A stretch of 64,000 bases of DNA from a candidate division KSB1 bacterium (GTDB lineage Bacteria; Zhuqueibacterota; Zhuqueibacteria; JANLFK01; Oleimicrobiaceae). The DNA lies in assembly GCA_024655945.1 (NCBI GenBank), contig JANLFK010000006.1, forward strand, positions 124,001 through 188,000, in the 5' to 3' direction. Numbering within the stretch: position 1 is the stretch's first letter; every line of letters starts with the position of its first letter. Shown here in pieces: positions 8,427 to 17,600 of the stretch. The position numbers and the translations under genes are program-made. The notes under the pieces are model-generated. The model was not told the origin of the DNA. It made no database searches and worked only from the letters and a program-made list of their open reading frames with translations.

Positions 8427-10058
8427 TCACCTCTGCTCACTTTGCATAGCCGTCGCGCCACGAAGGCTGCGGACTGCCTGGTTGATCAGCAGCCCGGCTA
8501 AGCAAAGGAGCACAATGCCGACGGCCACCAGAAGGTAGTTGCCCCGCAAAACGTTCTTGTACACCAAGGAGGCTAACGCCGTCAGCGTCACCAGAAACAT
8601 GAAGAACATCGGGTAGCGCACAAAAGCGTTGCGCCGGCCCGCTTTCGCTAACCAGACCGAGACCGCTAACAGGGCCAACGCGGCGAGCAACTGGTTGGCC
8701 GAACCGAACACCGGCCAAATGGCATCCGAGCCGCCGCTCGTTAAGAACACCCAGGCGGCCACCACGGTGACGGCGGTGCCTATGTAGCGATTCGTGACCC
8801 AGGGCAAAGCACGCCCCTGTTTGCGACTTTCGAAGAGTTCTTGGAAGACAAAACGGGCAAGCCTGGTGCTCGTGTCAAGCGAGGTCAAGACGAACGCAGA
8901 AACTCCGAGCGCCGCGAAGGTAGTTGCTGCATCAGCCTTCAAGCCAAGCAGAGGGATGCGGGCCATGAAATTGCCCACCCCCTCGGCAAAAATCTGCACA
9001 AAGCTCTTGGCCCCGTACAGCTGCTGAAGACGGCCCGAAGCCATGGTGGCCGCGGTGAGCAGCGCGACAATCGCCAGGAAGGACTCGATGAGCATCGCGC
9101 CATAGCCTATCAACTTGGCGTCGGTCTCCCTTGCCACCTGTTTGGCAGTCGTGCCCGAGGCCACCAGGGAATGGAAACCCGAGATGGCGCCACAGGCCAC
9201 CGTCACAAACAGCACGGGGAAGAGGTATCCCAGCTCCGTGTGAAAATGGGTAAGCGCGCTCATGTTGACGTGCGGCCTGGCAAAGAAGATGCCCGCCGCA
9301 CCGCCGACCAGAAGGGCATAAAGGAGATACGTGTTCAGATAATCACGGGGCTGCAGCAGGAACCACACAGGCAGGACGGCAGCGGCAAAGCAATAGGCCA
9401 GAAGCATGTAGCGCCACACCCCAGCCGGCAGTGCAAGCGGCCACTTCTGCCCCAGGTAGACGCAAAGGAACAGGAGCACAACCCCGACAACAGTACCAGC
9501 CAACAGCGGCACCCGTGCCCGGTAGATGGCCAAGCCAAAGCCAATGGCGAGCAGCATAAAGAGCAGGGAAGCCGTGGCCACCGACGGCACCTGCTCAAAA
9601 GTCTTGGCCACAAGCTGGGTAAAAACCGCGATGACCAGCAGGAGGGTCGACCACGAGAAAAGCAGGAACAGCAGCTTGCCATTTCTGCCGATGTGCTCCT
9701 CGATGACTTCGCCGATGGACTTGCCGCGATGGCGCAGGGAGGCCACGACCGCGCTAAAGTCGTGCACCGCACCCACAAAGATGCCACCGACCACAATCCA
9801 CAGATACACCGGCAGCCACCCGAAGATGGACGCCATCACAGGGCCCACGATGGGGCCCGCACCGGCGATGGAGGCAAAGTGGTGTCCCAGCACCACGGGC
9901 GCGGGCGTGGGCACATAGTCGATCCCGTCGTTCATGGTCTGCGCTGGCGTCGCCCGCCCGGCGTCGATCCCCAACCTCTTGGCGACAAAGCCCCCATAGC
10001 CAAGGTAAGCAAGCACAAGCAGCACAACCCCGATCAACACGAGCCACAGGGCGCTCAT
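8427..10058 (-). CDS. cstA: CstA-family carbon starvation protein (peptide/pyruvate transporter)
   Basis: The protein is an integral membrane protein of 543 residues with many hydrophobic segments. The opening LVLIGVVLLVLAYLGYGGF and the conserved stretch VLGHHFASIAGAGPIVGP are typical of CstA/BtsT proteins. The region SGFHSLVASGTTAKQ is also family-specific. Known members import peptides or pyruvate when carbon is short. The ATG at 10058 follows GAGGGAAG at ideal spacing; the longer reading upstream lacks this. The downstream DASS transporter gene and the kinase/NtrC pair are only about 20 bp apart from one another, so uptake of organic acids or peptides under two-component control is a fair guess. 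Confidence 0.93.
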   Translation of the reverse strand: MSALWLVLIGVVLLVLAYLGYGGFVAKRLGIDAGRATPAQTMNDGIDYVPTPAPVVLGHHFASIAGAGPIVGPVMASIFGWLPVYLWIVVGGIFVGAVHDFSAVVASLRHRGKSIGEVIEEHIGRNGKLLFLLFSWSTLLLVIAVFTQLVAKTFEQVPSVATASLLFMLLAIGFGLAIYRARVPLLAGTVVGVVLLFLCVYLGQKWPLALPAGVWRYMLLAYCFAAAVLPVWFLLQPRDYLNTYLLYALLVGGAAGIFFARPHVNMSALTHFHTELGYLFPVLFVTVACGAISGFHSLVASGTTAKQVARETDAKLIGYGAMLIESFLAIVALLTAATMASGRLQQLYGAKSFVQIFAEGVGNFMARIPLLGLKADAATTFAALGVSAFVLTSLDTSTRLARFVFQELFESRKQGRALPWVTNRYIGTAVTVVAAWVFLTSGGSDAIWPVFGSANQLLAALALLAVSVWLAKAGRRNAFVRYPMFFMFLVTLTALASLVYKNVLRGNYLLVAVGIVLLCLAGLLINQAVRSLRGATAMQSEQR

Positions 10059-10093
10059 TCTTCTTCCCTCGCGGTTCTCTTGGCAGGCACTGG

Positions 10094-10124
10094 CCCTCCC
10101 GCGCACACGCGACACCCGGGAGGG
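10094..10124 (-). other. Hairpin between the lemA-like and cstA genes
   Basis: CCCTCCCG and CGGGAGGG form a perfect 8-bp stem with a 15-nt loop in the 89-bp gap. No U-tract follows on the minus strand. It could tune expression within the run or mark an mRNA processing point. Confidence 0.35.
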
Positions 10125-10147
10125 GAAAACGGCAATGTGGCGGCGAG

Positions 10148-10729
10148 CTACCGGCCGCCTCTGCCAAAGTCGACGCGAGGGGCTTCTCGCGCTGGGCTTA
10201 CCGCCTCGAAGGTCTCCCGCACCTTAAAGTTGAACAGCCCGGCGATGATATTGGTGGGGAATCGCCTCACCATCGTGTTGAACTTTTGCACTACCTCGGT
10301 GTAGCGTCGCCGTTCCACGGCAATGCGGTTCTCGGTGCCCGCAAGTTCATCCTGCAACCGGATAAAGTTCTCGTTGGCCTTCAACTCCGGATAGCGCTCA
10401 ACCACCACCAACAGGCGTGCCAAGGCCGAAGACAACTGGTCGTTGGCCTCGATGACCTCTTGCGGCCTTCGTGCCTGGCCGACTTTTGCCCGCGCCTCGG
10501 TCACCGCAATCAGTGTCTCCCGCTCATGGGCAGCGTATCCTTTGACGGTCTCCACCAGATTGGGGATGAGGTCATAACGCCTTTGGTACTGATTCTCCAC
10601 CTGCGCCCACACAGCCTTGACCTCCTCGTCTGTGCTCACGAGCGCATTGTAGGTGGAGCAGCCGCGTAATCCCAGAAAAAGGATAACGACGATGATGACG
10701 ATCAGGACTAGAGAGCCAGTCTTACGCAT
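10148..10729 (-). CDS. LemA family protein
   Basis: The protein is 193 residues long. It begins with a short N-terminal membrane segment (about residues 5-22), then has the long helical LemA domain with the motif YQRRYDLIPNLVETVKGYAAHE. The second half contains FNTMVRRFPTNIIAGLF, also typical of the family. The start ATG at 10729 is preceded by AGGAGGAGAC, a strong ribosome site. LemA proteins often travel with TPM-domain proteins, as here (TPM gene at 11.5-12.3 kb), and are thought to act at the membrane, though the molecular role is not settled. Confidence 0.93.
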   Translation of the reverse strand: MRKTGSLVLIVIIVVILFLGLRGCSTYNALVSTDEEVKAVWAQVENQYQRRYDLIPNLVETVKGYAAHERETLIAVTEARAKVGQARRPQEVIEANDQLSSALARLLVVVERYPELKANENFIRLQDELAGTENRIAVERRRYTEVVQKFNTMVRRFPTNIIAGLFNFKVRETFEAVSPAREAPRVDFGRGGR

Positions 10730-10749
10730 TGTCTCCTCCTCTTGCATGG

Positions 10750-11472
10750 CTACATTGCGTCGACGGTGAGTGCCAGTCTTCTCACTTCCCAGGCAAACTG
10801 CTGCGCCAGACGGTCGAGTGTCTGGCGGCTGAGCTTTTCGCCGCTCCAGACGCGCAAGAGCTGGGAAAACACCGCGGCGTCCAGCCCGAATGCTTCCACC
10901 CCTTTGGCAATCACCTCCGTTCTGCTCCTCGGCACTTCCATGTCTTTGAGCACCAGCAGCGCCTCGAACAGCGGCACAAATGCGGTCAATGACCGGCGGA
11001 TGAGCCCGGCCAGGAGATCACGTCGCCCCGCCGTGGCCAAATAGGCCTCGCGCAGATGGAGCAGTTTCCCCTTCACCTCACGCTCGCACTGCAGGCGGAG
11101 GAGCTTTCTGTCTATCTCCACCTGCTGCAGCGGATCCTCTCCGAACACGACTCTATGATGTTGCTTCAGCGAGAGAAACTCCATGGGAAAGCTGTCCAGC
11201 GAAGAGGCTATATACTCGGGAGTCATGAACAGAGGGGGGCTCACGTTTCTCTTCCGCCACTTGGTGACAACTGGTAGGGCCTTGCCAATCTCTTTCATGC
11301 CCTCCTCGCTGAGGACGACGAGGAAGTTGATGTCCGAGCGCTTGCGCACATACTCGCCGCGCGCCCCGCTGCCGTAAAGAACGATAGAGATGAGCTGTTC
11401 GCCAAAGAGGGCACGATAATCCGCAACAAAGGCCTCGAATATTTCCTCTGGTGTGTGCGGTACTTTACCCAT
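10750..11472 (-). CDS. Nucleotidyltransferase-domain protein
   Basis: The N-terminus holds a DNA polymerase beta-like nucleotidyltransferase fold with the motif GSGARGEYVRKRSDIN. The usual second catalytic Asp of the SD-x-D signature is Asn here, so activity may be altered or metal binding may rely on other residues. The remaining 150 residues are helical and not recognised. Start ATG at 11472 is chosen over one 15 bp upstream because it begins the conserved region. It sits between the TPM and LemA genes with short gaps, an uncommon guest in this cluster. Substrate unknown. Confidence 0.75.
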   Translation of the reverse strand: MGKVPHTPEEIFEAFVADYRALFGEQLISIVLYGSGARGEYVRKRSDINFLVVLSEEGMKEIGKALPVVTKWRKRNVSPPLFMTPEYIASSLDSFPMEFLSLKQHHRVVFGEDPLQQVEIDRKLLRLQCEREVKGKLLHLREAYLATAGRRDLLAGLIRRSLTAFVPLFEALLVLKDMEVPRSRTEVIAKGVEAFGLDAAVFSQLLRVWSGEKLSRQTLDRLAQQFAWEVRRLALTVDAM

Positions 11473-11543
11473 TCCAAACCTCCACAAAGGTCGGCTTCGC
11501 CTGAGGGGTAATGCGGCGCTCGTGCATCGGCGTGCCCGTCATC

Positions 11544-12344
11544 CTAATAGCCACCTCCTGCTCCTCCCCCGCCGCTTGCGCCACCGCCAAAGCCACCGAA
11601 GCCCCCACCAAAGCCACCCCCGAAACCACCGCCGAACCCGCCTCCCCAACCCCCTCCACGCCTGGGCGAACCGAAGAGGGAGCTAAAGACCAGGAAGGGG
11701 AACAGACCGCCGCCCATTCTGCTGAACAGCAGCACCATGAACACAACGAAAAGAATGGTGCACAGGGGAATTCCCGTGCGGGCAGCTGGACGCGATCCAC
11801 CTGCGGTGTTCACCGCCTCATCGAGGTTTAGGGTCACCCCGTATTCCTGAGCAATGAGCTGGGCTGCGGCAACGGTGCCAGCCAGCAGCCCTTTGCCGTA
11901 CTCCCCGCGCTGCAAGAAGGGCCTAATCTGTTGGCGATAGATGTCGCCGGCACGCGCGTCGTTGATCGCCCCCTCTAAGCCATAGCCGACCTCGATCCAG
12001 ATCTTGCGCTCGGCCACTGTGTTGAAGATGAGCAGACCGTGGTCCTGCTCCTTGCCGCCGATGCCCCATGCCTCAAACAGGCGATTGGCATAGTCCTGGT
12101 AGTTGTAGTCGCCGACGCTGGGCATGGTCACTACGGCAATTTCGGCGCCGGTCTTGCGTTTCACCTCCTCGCACACAGCGGTGATGCGCGCCTCATACTC
12201 CGGCTCGATGACATTGGCAAAGTCGTTCACATAACCTCGGGGCTGTGGGAACTGCTGTGCCCCCACACGCTCAGTGCCCGCGCAGAAGAAGAGCGCAAGG
12301 AGACCTACGACACCGCCTCGTTTCAACCTCTGGTACAGTTCCAC
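11544..12344 (-). CDS. TPM-domain (YgcG-type) membrane protein with Gly-rich tail
   Basis: The protein has a signal peptide (about 1-29, ending GAQQ), a TPM domain outside the membrane (GYVNDFANVIEP, then GAEIAVVTMPSV and GLLIFNTVAERKIWIEVGYGLEG), a membrane segment (TILFVVFMVLLFS) and a C-terminal tail that is mostly Gly and Phe. This order is the standard YgcG/BA42/Psb32-like layout. The GTG start at 12344 immediately follows the TGA of the small gene upstream, so the two are coupled. The link with LemA recurs in many bacteria. Confidence 0.9.
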   Translation of the reverse strand: MELYQRLKRGGVVGLLALFFCAGTERVGAQQFPQPRGYVNDFANVIEPEYEARITAVCEEVKRKTGAEIAVVTMPSVGDYNYQDYANRLFEAWGIGGKEQDHGLLIFNTVAERKIWIEVGYGLEGAINDARAGDIYRQQIRPFLQRGEYGKGLLAGTVAAAQLIAQEYGVTLNLDEAVNTAGGSRPAARTGIPLCTILFVVFMVLLFSRMGGGLFPFLVFSSLFGSPRRGGGWGGGFGGGFGGGFGGGFGGFGGGASGGGGAGGGY

Positions 12345-12665
12345 TCACCGCTCCGTGTCGATGCGCACCTTCTTCCAGCGCCAGCCGAACAGCCAGGTGC
12401 CCAGTCGCCGTGTCACCCGTGTCTTGCTCATCAGTCGCTTGAGCCCCACCGCCCTCCGTCCTTTGACCACATGTGGGCTTTCTGCCGTGGGCGTGTCGCC
12501 CCAGGCAAGGTTTCTGCTTTCCTCATCCAGAAGTTCCTCCACCGTCACCACTCCCTTGCGCAGCAGCAGATTCACCACCGTGCGCAGGGAGATAGTGTCG
12601 GCCAGGGGGAAATCGACCTCCTGGCTGGCGGGTCGCCGAGCTTCTGGGTCTACTTCGTGGCTCAT
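12345..12665 (-). CDS. Small hypothetical protein coupled to the TPM gene
   Basis: The protein has 106 residues and was not recognised. The middle is a predicted helix-rich stretch (TISLRTVVNLLLRKGVVTVEELLDEE) and the C-terminus is strongly basic with several Trp (GTWLFGWRWKKVRID). No signal peptide or membrane segment is seen. Its stop touches the start of the TPM gene and it lies 34 bp after the membrane-anchored receiver gene, so all three are probably made together. The tight spacing is the main support for it being real. Confidence 0.65.
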   Translation of the reverse strand: MSHEVDPEARRPASQEVDFPLADTISLRTVVNLLLRKGVVTVEELLDEESRNLAWGDTPTAESPHVVKGRRAVGLKRLMSKTRVTRRLGTWLFGWRWKKVRIDTER

Positions 12666-12699
12666 GTTTGTCTCTCGCAGGCTCGTAGGCAGGGTTGCC

Positions 12700-13167
12700 T
12701 TAACGGAGGAGCTTCGCCAGGATAATGCCGAGGATCAACCACAGGGGGATGCTGACAATAAGTGCCCAGTTGAGCCCGCGCAACATGGGGATGGCCTTGA
12801 GCTGGCTCTTGCGCTCCAGGCCGCGCTCGATTCTGAGTTTGAGCTCTTCCAGGTTCACTGGCTTGACGAGATAGTCGTACGCCCCCTCGCGCATGGCGCG
12901 AATTGCCGAGTCCAGAGAAGGGTAGGCCGTCAGCAGGATGACCACCGCGTGCCGGTCGAGACTCATGATCTCCTTGAGCAACTGCAGGCCGTCCATCTCC
13001 GGCATCTTCATGTCGGTGACTACCGCGTCGATCGGGTACTCCTGGTACTTCTGCAGCCCTTCGCGCCCGTCCCGTGCCACGATCGGATTGTAGCCCCACC
13101 TCTTCATGACCTGGGGCAGAACGTCCAAGATGTCCTGTTCGTCATCAACGATGAGGATGTTGCTCAT
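12700..13167 (-). CDS. Response regulator receiver with C-terminal transmembrane anchor
   Basis: Residues 1-120 form a CheY-like receiver with the acceptor D52 in VTDMKMPEMDG and the conserved K102 in YLVKP. After a basic linker (GLERKSQLK) the chain ends in one hydrophobic helix at about residues 132-153, so the receiver should hang on the inner face of the membrane with its phosphorylation site in the cytoplasm. A receiver tethered by a C-terminal tail helix is unusual. It is the first gene of the LemA/TPM run and has a good promoter 100 bp upstream. No kinase lies beside it; the nearest is the PAS kinase at 4.9-6.8 kb. Confidence 0.9.
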   Translation of the reverse strand: MSNILIVDDEQDILDVLPQVMKRWGYNPIVARDGREGLQKYQEYPIDAVVTDMKMPEMDGLQLLKEIMSLDRHAVVILLTAYPSLDSAIRAMREGAYDYLVKPVNLEELKLRIERGLERKSQLKAIPMLRGLNWALIVSIPLWLILGIILAKLLR

Positions 13168-13275
13168 TGCCGTCGTACCTTTCGCTCTGCTCCACTGGTC
13201 CGCTCATGCGGGAGCGTCCGGTAGCTGCCTCCTACTTCTCCTGCCAAAGAGGCACCAATAATTCAGGTCGCTTGC

Positions 13276-13304
13276 AATATAGCCCTTTTTTGCCAGTTAT
13301 GCAA
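13276..13304 (-). promoter_or_regulatory. Sigma-70-type promoter for the anchored-receiver/LemA run
   Basis: On the minus strand TTGCAT (-35) and TATATT (-10) are 17 bp apart. Transcription would begin near 13269, about 100 bp before the receiver start. TTTTGACTTGC overlaps the -35 box, as in the promoter at 40314. Confidence 0.55.
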
Positions 13305-13329
13305 GTCAAAAAACGCGGTATATGGCACG

Positions 13330-13357
13330 AAAAAAGGCGAGCACCCGTTTGCTCGCC
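13330..13357 (-). terminator. Rho-independent terminator of the AgmX-like gene
   Basis: GGCGAGCA and TGCTCGCC pair perfectly around a 6-nt loop, followed on the minus strand by six T. It lies 27 bp past the stop codon at 13384 and separates that gene from the receiver promoter. Confidence 0.85.
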
Positions 13358-13383
13358 TTTACAAATTCCGCATGTGTGCCGGA

Positions 13384-14121
13384 CTATCTGTTCTCCACCC
13401 CGAACGTGTAGCGTTGCCGATAGGTGTGCGGTCCTTCGCCGGGGGCACAACGCCCAAAGTCCGTCCAGCGCAGCAGGCAATTGACCAGAGAGCACCCAAG
13501 CTCTGGGTCCCCGAGCGTCGACTCCACCACCTCCACGCTCGTCACGTGCCCCTCCGGCGATACCACGAAGCGCAGGTCGATAGACCCCTCGAGGCTCGGG
13601 TTGATCTTGACCCGCTGCCGGTAGCAGTCCTGGATTTCCTGATTGTGGCGTGCCAAGACCTCTGCGATGCGCGCCGGAGATCGCACATCCACCGGCACGG
13701 ACGCGTCGTCGCCCTGTGCACGTCGCATCGGGAACCGCTCAGGGCGCGCCAGGCTTCCGTTGCGTACCTCCGCGATCCAACTGCCATCGCCTTCCTGGGG
13801 ACCCTCCGTTTTCCCGGTGCCCCCCGTCACCTTTCGCGGTGGTGCCTCCTGGGAAGAAGCAACACCCTCAGCCTCGCGCCCCTTCTGGGGCTGTGCCTCT
13901 ACAGAGCCGCTGACGGGCTCGGGGTTCCTGTGCGTCGTCGCGACCTCACTGCTGGCGGGGATGGCCGGTTCATCGTACTGCTGGGCCGCAGCCACCTCCG
14001 GACCGGGCACTTGCGGAGTCAGTCGCCTTTCATCGCCTTCCCGGCCGCGTCGTGTCTGCCCTGCCAGCAGGACGGCGGCACACCCTATTGCCAGGCACCA
14101 CTTTGCCACCTTTCGTACCAC
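13384..14121 (-). CDS. AgmX/PglI-type (TonB C-terminal-like) periplasmic protein
   Basis: The N-terminus is a membrane anchor or signal (WCLAIGCAAVLLAG). A low-complexity Pro/Glu/Gly linker follows to about residue 140. The C-terminal 100 residues hold the AgmX/TonB-like fold: RHNQEIQDCYRQRVKINP, then GSIDLRFVVSPEGHV and a Cys pair in LGCSLVNCLLRW. Such domains occur in envelope-spanning proteins of myxobacteria and FCB bacteria, with roles in motility or transport reported for AgmX. The GTG at 14121 is preferred because GGAGGTG lies 8 nt upstream; a GTG at 14142 is the alternative. It is a single-gene unit with its own terminator. Confidence 0.78.
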   Translation of the reverse strand: MVRKVAKWCLAIGCAAVLLAGQTRRGREGDERRLTPQVPGPEVAAAQQYDEPAIPASSEVATTHRNPEPVSGSVEAQPQKGREAEGVASSQEAPPRKVTGGTGKTEGPQEGDGSWIAEVRNGSLARPERFPMRRAQGDDASVPVDVRSPARIAEVLARHNQEIQDCYRQRVKINPSLEGSIDLRFVVSPEGHVTSVEVVESTLGDPELGCSLVNCLLRWTDFGRCAPGEGPHTYRQRYTFGVENR

Positions 14122-14436
14122 AGTCCCGACACCTCCCTTCACCTTCCCACCGTGACAGGTTTGTGGCCTTCAGGGACCGCCCCGCGCAGTCCCTCCTGCT
14201 TCTGCCCCGAGTTCCACGAAACCGCCCCCCGATATACCCCTGTTCTTTCTCCAAGGTGCATCGGCTTTTCCCTTTCTTGGTGGCGGCTACCTTCCTTCTT
14301 CCGGAGCGCTCGCAGGACCGAGCGCATCTCCCCATGGCCAAGCAGGAATTGTGCAAATATTCGACTTGTTCTCAGAACGAGACACACCGCCTCCGCCTTG
14401 GGCGTGAGACGGCCTCGCACCCATTTTGGTTGTGCC

Positions 14437-14464
14437 AATTTACAACAATTCTCGAAGAAGTCAA
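14437..14464 (-). promoter_or_regulatory. Candidate promoter for the AgmX-like gene
   Basis: The minus strand has TTGACT, a 16-bp spacer and TAAATT. The same -35/-10 pair occurs at 44807-44835. The leader would be roughly 300 nt, which is long, so confidence is low. Confidence 0.35.
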
Positions 14465-14547
14465 GGGGAATTTTCGGCAGATTGTGCCGGACTCTCAGGC
14501 TGGCTGCTGTTCGCGCTTGCTGTTGTTCACTTCCTGAACAAACGGGT

Positions 14548-14596
14548 GCCACCGCGCAGCAGGGCCACAGCCGGGCGCATGCCGCTGCGCGGTGGC
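14548..14596 (-). terminator. Stem-loop after the large surface-protein gene
   Basis: GCCACCGCGCAGC and GCTGCGCGGTGGC form a perfect 13-bp stem around a 23-nt loop, 7 bp after the stop codon. Only a short TTTGTT stretch follows on the minus strand. Confidence 0.5.
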
Positions 14597-14603
14597 GAAT
14601 TGT

Positions 14604-17600
14604 CTACTTGGCCAGCAGAAGCTTGACCTTCTGCACTTGTCCAGCGTGCGAGAGCGCGGCGACGTAAACGCCGCTTCCCAGCGGCTCTCCACGACCGTCT
14701 CGGCCGTCCCACACCACCTTGTGGCGACCGGCCGTCTGCATCTGGTCGCAGAGCTCGGCAATGAGCTGGCCCCTCACGTTGTAAATCGCCAGCCTCACCC
14801 AGCCAGCCGCGGGCAGCAGGTACTCCAACACCGTCTCCGGATTGAACGGGTTCGGATAGTTCTGCAGAAGCTCAAGCCGCTGCGGGATGGCGGTGTCGGC
14901 TACCTGCACGGCACTCTTCTTGCGTGCCGCGAGGGTGAGATAACACAGCTGTTTTGTTCTGACATACAGCTTGTACTCGCTTGCCGCCACCACGGGCATC
15001 CGTGACCACACCCCCTGTCGGCTGGAGTAGCGGTAGCAGGGGATGTCGATGGCCCTTGCTACGCCCGCCTCACTGAGCTGGTAGGCGGAGAACTCGATGG
15101 CCACGGTGATCGAATCGGTAAACTCCAGACCTTCCGGGCCGAGGTAGTGGTACAGGTCGATCACCTTGAGGCTCTCCGGCAATGCCGGCGGATGCCAGAT
15201 GAAGCCCACCTCGATGGGCACCGGCGCGGCCAAGGCACCGGACGGGATATGCAATTCAGTTCCGGTCTGTTCCGAGACGACCTCGCCGCCAAGCTGAGTG
15301 ACCGTCTTTCTGACCATCACAAAGGCAGTATCCTCGCATGCCAAAAAGCTGAGGGTGGTGTCCAGCCGACCCAGGTGATACCCGAGGTCGGAGCACCTGA
15401 CGTGGACGGTGACCGGCGCATTTCTGGCGTACGGGACACGCGGGCGGTAGTCCACCGTGTATCTGTCCCCGACCATGAGGGCCGAAACCCTGCCATTGGT
15501 CTGGTCAACCCCAGCGCGCAGCACCGCAAGGCCATCCACCTCTACGTCCAAGGAGCTCGCATCAATGCCACCGGTCCGCCCTTGGAGGGCCAAGTACACG
15601 GAGGCGTTTCTCGGCACGCCGACGGCCCCCGTCGCGGGGTAGGAGCACACCAGAAGGGGTGGTGCGTACTGGCCGACACCGAAGTTGGCGGTCACCGCCA
15701 TCGGCCCATCCATGAAGACTATCGCCGGGTTTTGTGCGCCTTGCAAGTCATCCGTCCATCCCCAGAACGCATAGCCTCCTCCCTGGTTCGGCGAAGCGGC
15801 GACGGAAACTTGGCTCCCAGCGCCAAACCACTCTCCCGGAGGTGCCGGGGTAACGCTGCCACCCTCAGGCGGATTGCTCCGCGTAGTCAAGTAGTGCTGC
15901 AGCAGGAAAGTGGCCACATAGGCAGAGACATCGTTGACCACTACCTCATGACTCTGTTCGCCCCCGTCGCTCCACGATTGGAAAACGTACCGCGTGCCGG
16001 AGGCTACGCTCTGCGGCGAGGGCGCGGCGATTGTGTGCCGGCTTCCGGTCGGCCAGGAGAAGCTCTGCGGCGCAACGTACGAGGCACCGTCGACCACAAT
16101 CTCTCGACCTTCCGGCACGGTGCTGAGGAGAATCTGCCTCAGCACGGCAAAGTTCGCGGTGATATTCAGTGGGCGGTTCACCACCACGGTGGCTGGATTC
16201 GTGAGGCCCACGAGGTCACCCGACCAGCCGCCCCAGACGTACCCCTGGTTTGGCGTCGCGGCAAGCACCACGGTGGTACCTTGCGCATACCACCCGCCTG
16301 GTGGCGCAGGCACCAGCGTCCCGCCGGCCTCCGGCGATCTGGCCAGGCTCAGGTAGTACTCCGTGGCAAAGCGGGCAGTGTAGAGCGCTTCTCCCGCCAC
16401 GACCACGTTATGGCTCTGCGCACCACCATCACTCCAACTGGAGAACAGGTAGCGTACACCAGGGGCTCCTGCCTGCGGTGACTGCACCGCAATCGTATGG
16501 GTTGAACCGACCGCCCACGCAAAATCCGCGGGCGCGGCGTAAGAGACGCCATCTACCACGACGGTCAGCCCGGTTGGGTCGGTGGTTATCCGCACGTGAC
16601 CAGGAGGTGTAAAGTTTGCGGTGACGCTCTTGGGAGCGTTCATGGTCAGCGAAGTCGGATTGGCACTGCCAGAGAGCGCACCCGACCAGCTCGCAAAGGT
16701 GTAACCGCCGCCGCCGTTGGGTGTGGCACTCACCGTGACCACCGCCATGCTGTCGCACCAGAGGCCCGGTGGCTCAGGCACCATGCTCCCGCCGCCAGCC
16801 GGACTGACCGCAGTGGTCAGGCGGTATTGGGTCTTCCACAGGGCGGTCTCGGTGATGGGATTGTTCACCGCCACACTCGCCAGCGTGTCCGTGCCGGTGT
16901 AAGAGCCTGCCCCGGTGCCCGTCCACCGCACAAATGCCCGGCGCACGCCGCCGTTAACGATAACCACACCCGGCGCTACTCCGAACTGCGCCGTGCTGCC
17001 CTGGGGATACCAGCCCTGGCCGGAAGGCGTGCCATAAGGCGAGGTCACACTCAGATAGTGCTCCGTGGCCCAGGAAGCGACCACGCTCTTTGGCGCGTCC
17101 ATGCGCAAGGAGTCGGCAGCATTGGCGCCACTGTAGTCTCCTGACCAGCCGGTGAACACATGGCGAGTGGCGCCATGCACCTCAGGCGTGGTGACGCCAA
17201 AACGCGCCATCGAGCCTGCATCGTACCACCCCTGCCCTGCGGGCGAACCATGAGGTGAGGCAACCGCCAGGTAGTACTGAGTACGCCAGTTTGCCTGTTC
17301 CTGAATGGGGTTGTTCATGACCACGGTGGCGACCGCGTTCGGCCCAGTGTAGGAACCGGCGCCACTCCCCGTCCAACCAAGCAAGAGGCGCCTGGTGCCC
17401 GGAGCGCTGGTGTCTGGCGTAGTCACGCCGAATGTAGCTGAACTCCCGGCAGCATACCATCCGGCGCCAAACGGAGCACCGTAGGAGGACACGATGGTCA
17501 GCTCATGCTCCGTCACAAACTGGGCAGTCAGCGTCTGGTTCGAAGCGGGCACAGTTATCGCATGAGCCTGCGCCCCTCCGTCGCTCCAGGCGTTGAATAC

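Larger units (their letters stand above)
14122..14603. other. Intergenic region without a gene
   Basis: No coding frame here has codon use or similarity that supports a gene. It holds a candidate promoter at 14437-14464 and the terminator hairpin of the large surface protein at 14548-14596. The rest would be a long leader of the AgmX-like gene. Confidence 0.6.

Noticed and set aside
11465-11800. Minus-strand 111-codon frame over the TPM tail
   Set aside because: It is the shifted reading of the Gly-rich tail of the TPM protein.
14139-14552. A 137-codon minus-strand frame upstream of the AgmX-like gene
   Set aside because: No ribosome site, no recognisable features, and it overlaps a candidate promoter.
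13372-14667. A 431-codon plus-strand frame spanning an intergenic region
   Set aside because: It runs antisense through the AgmX-like gene and two hairpins and matches nothing known.
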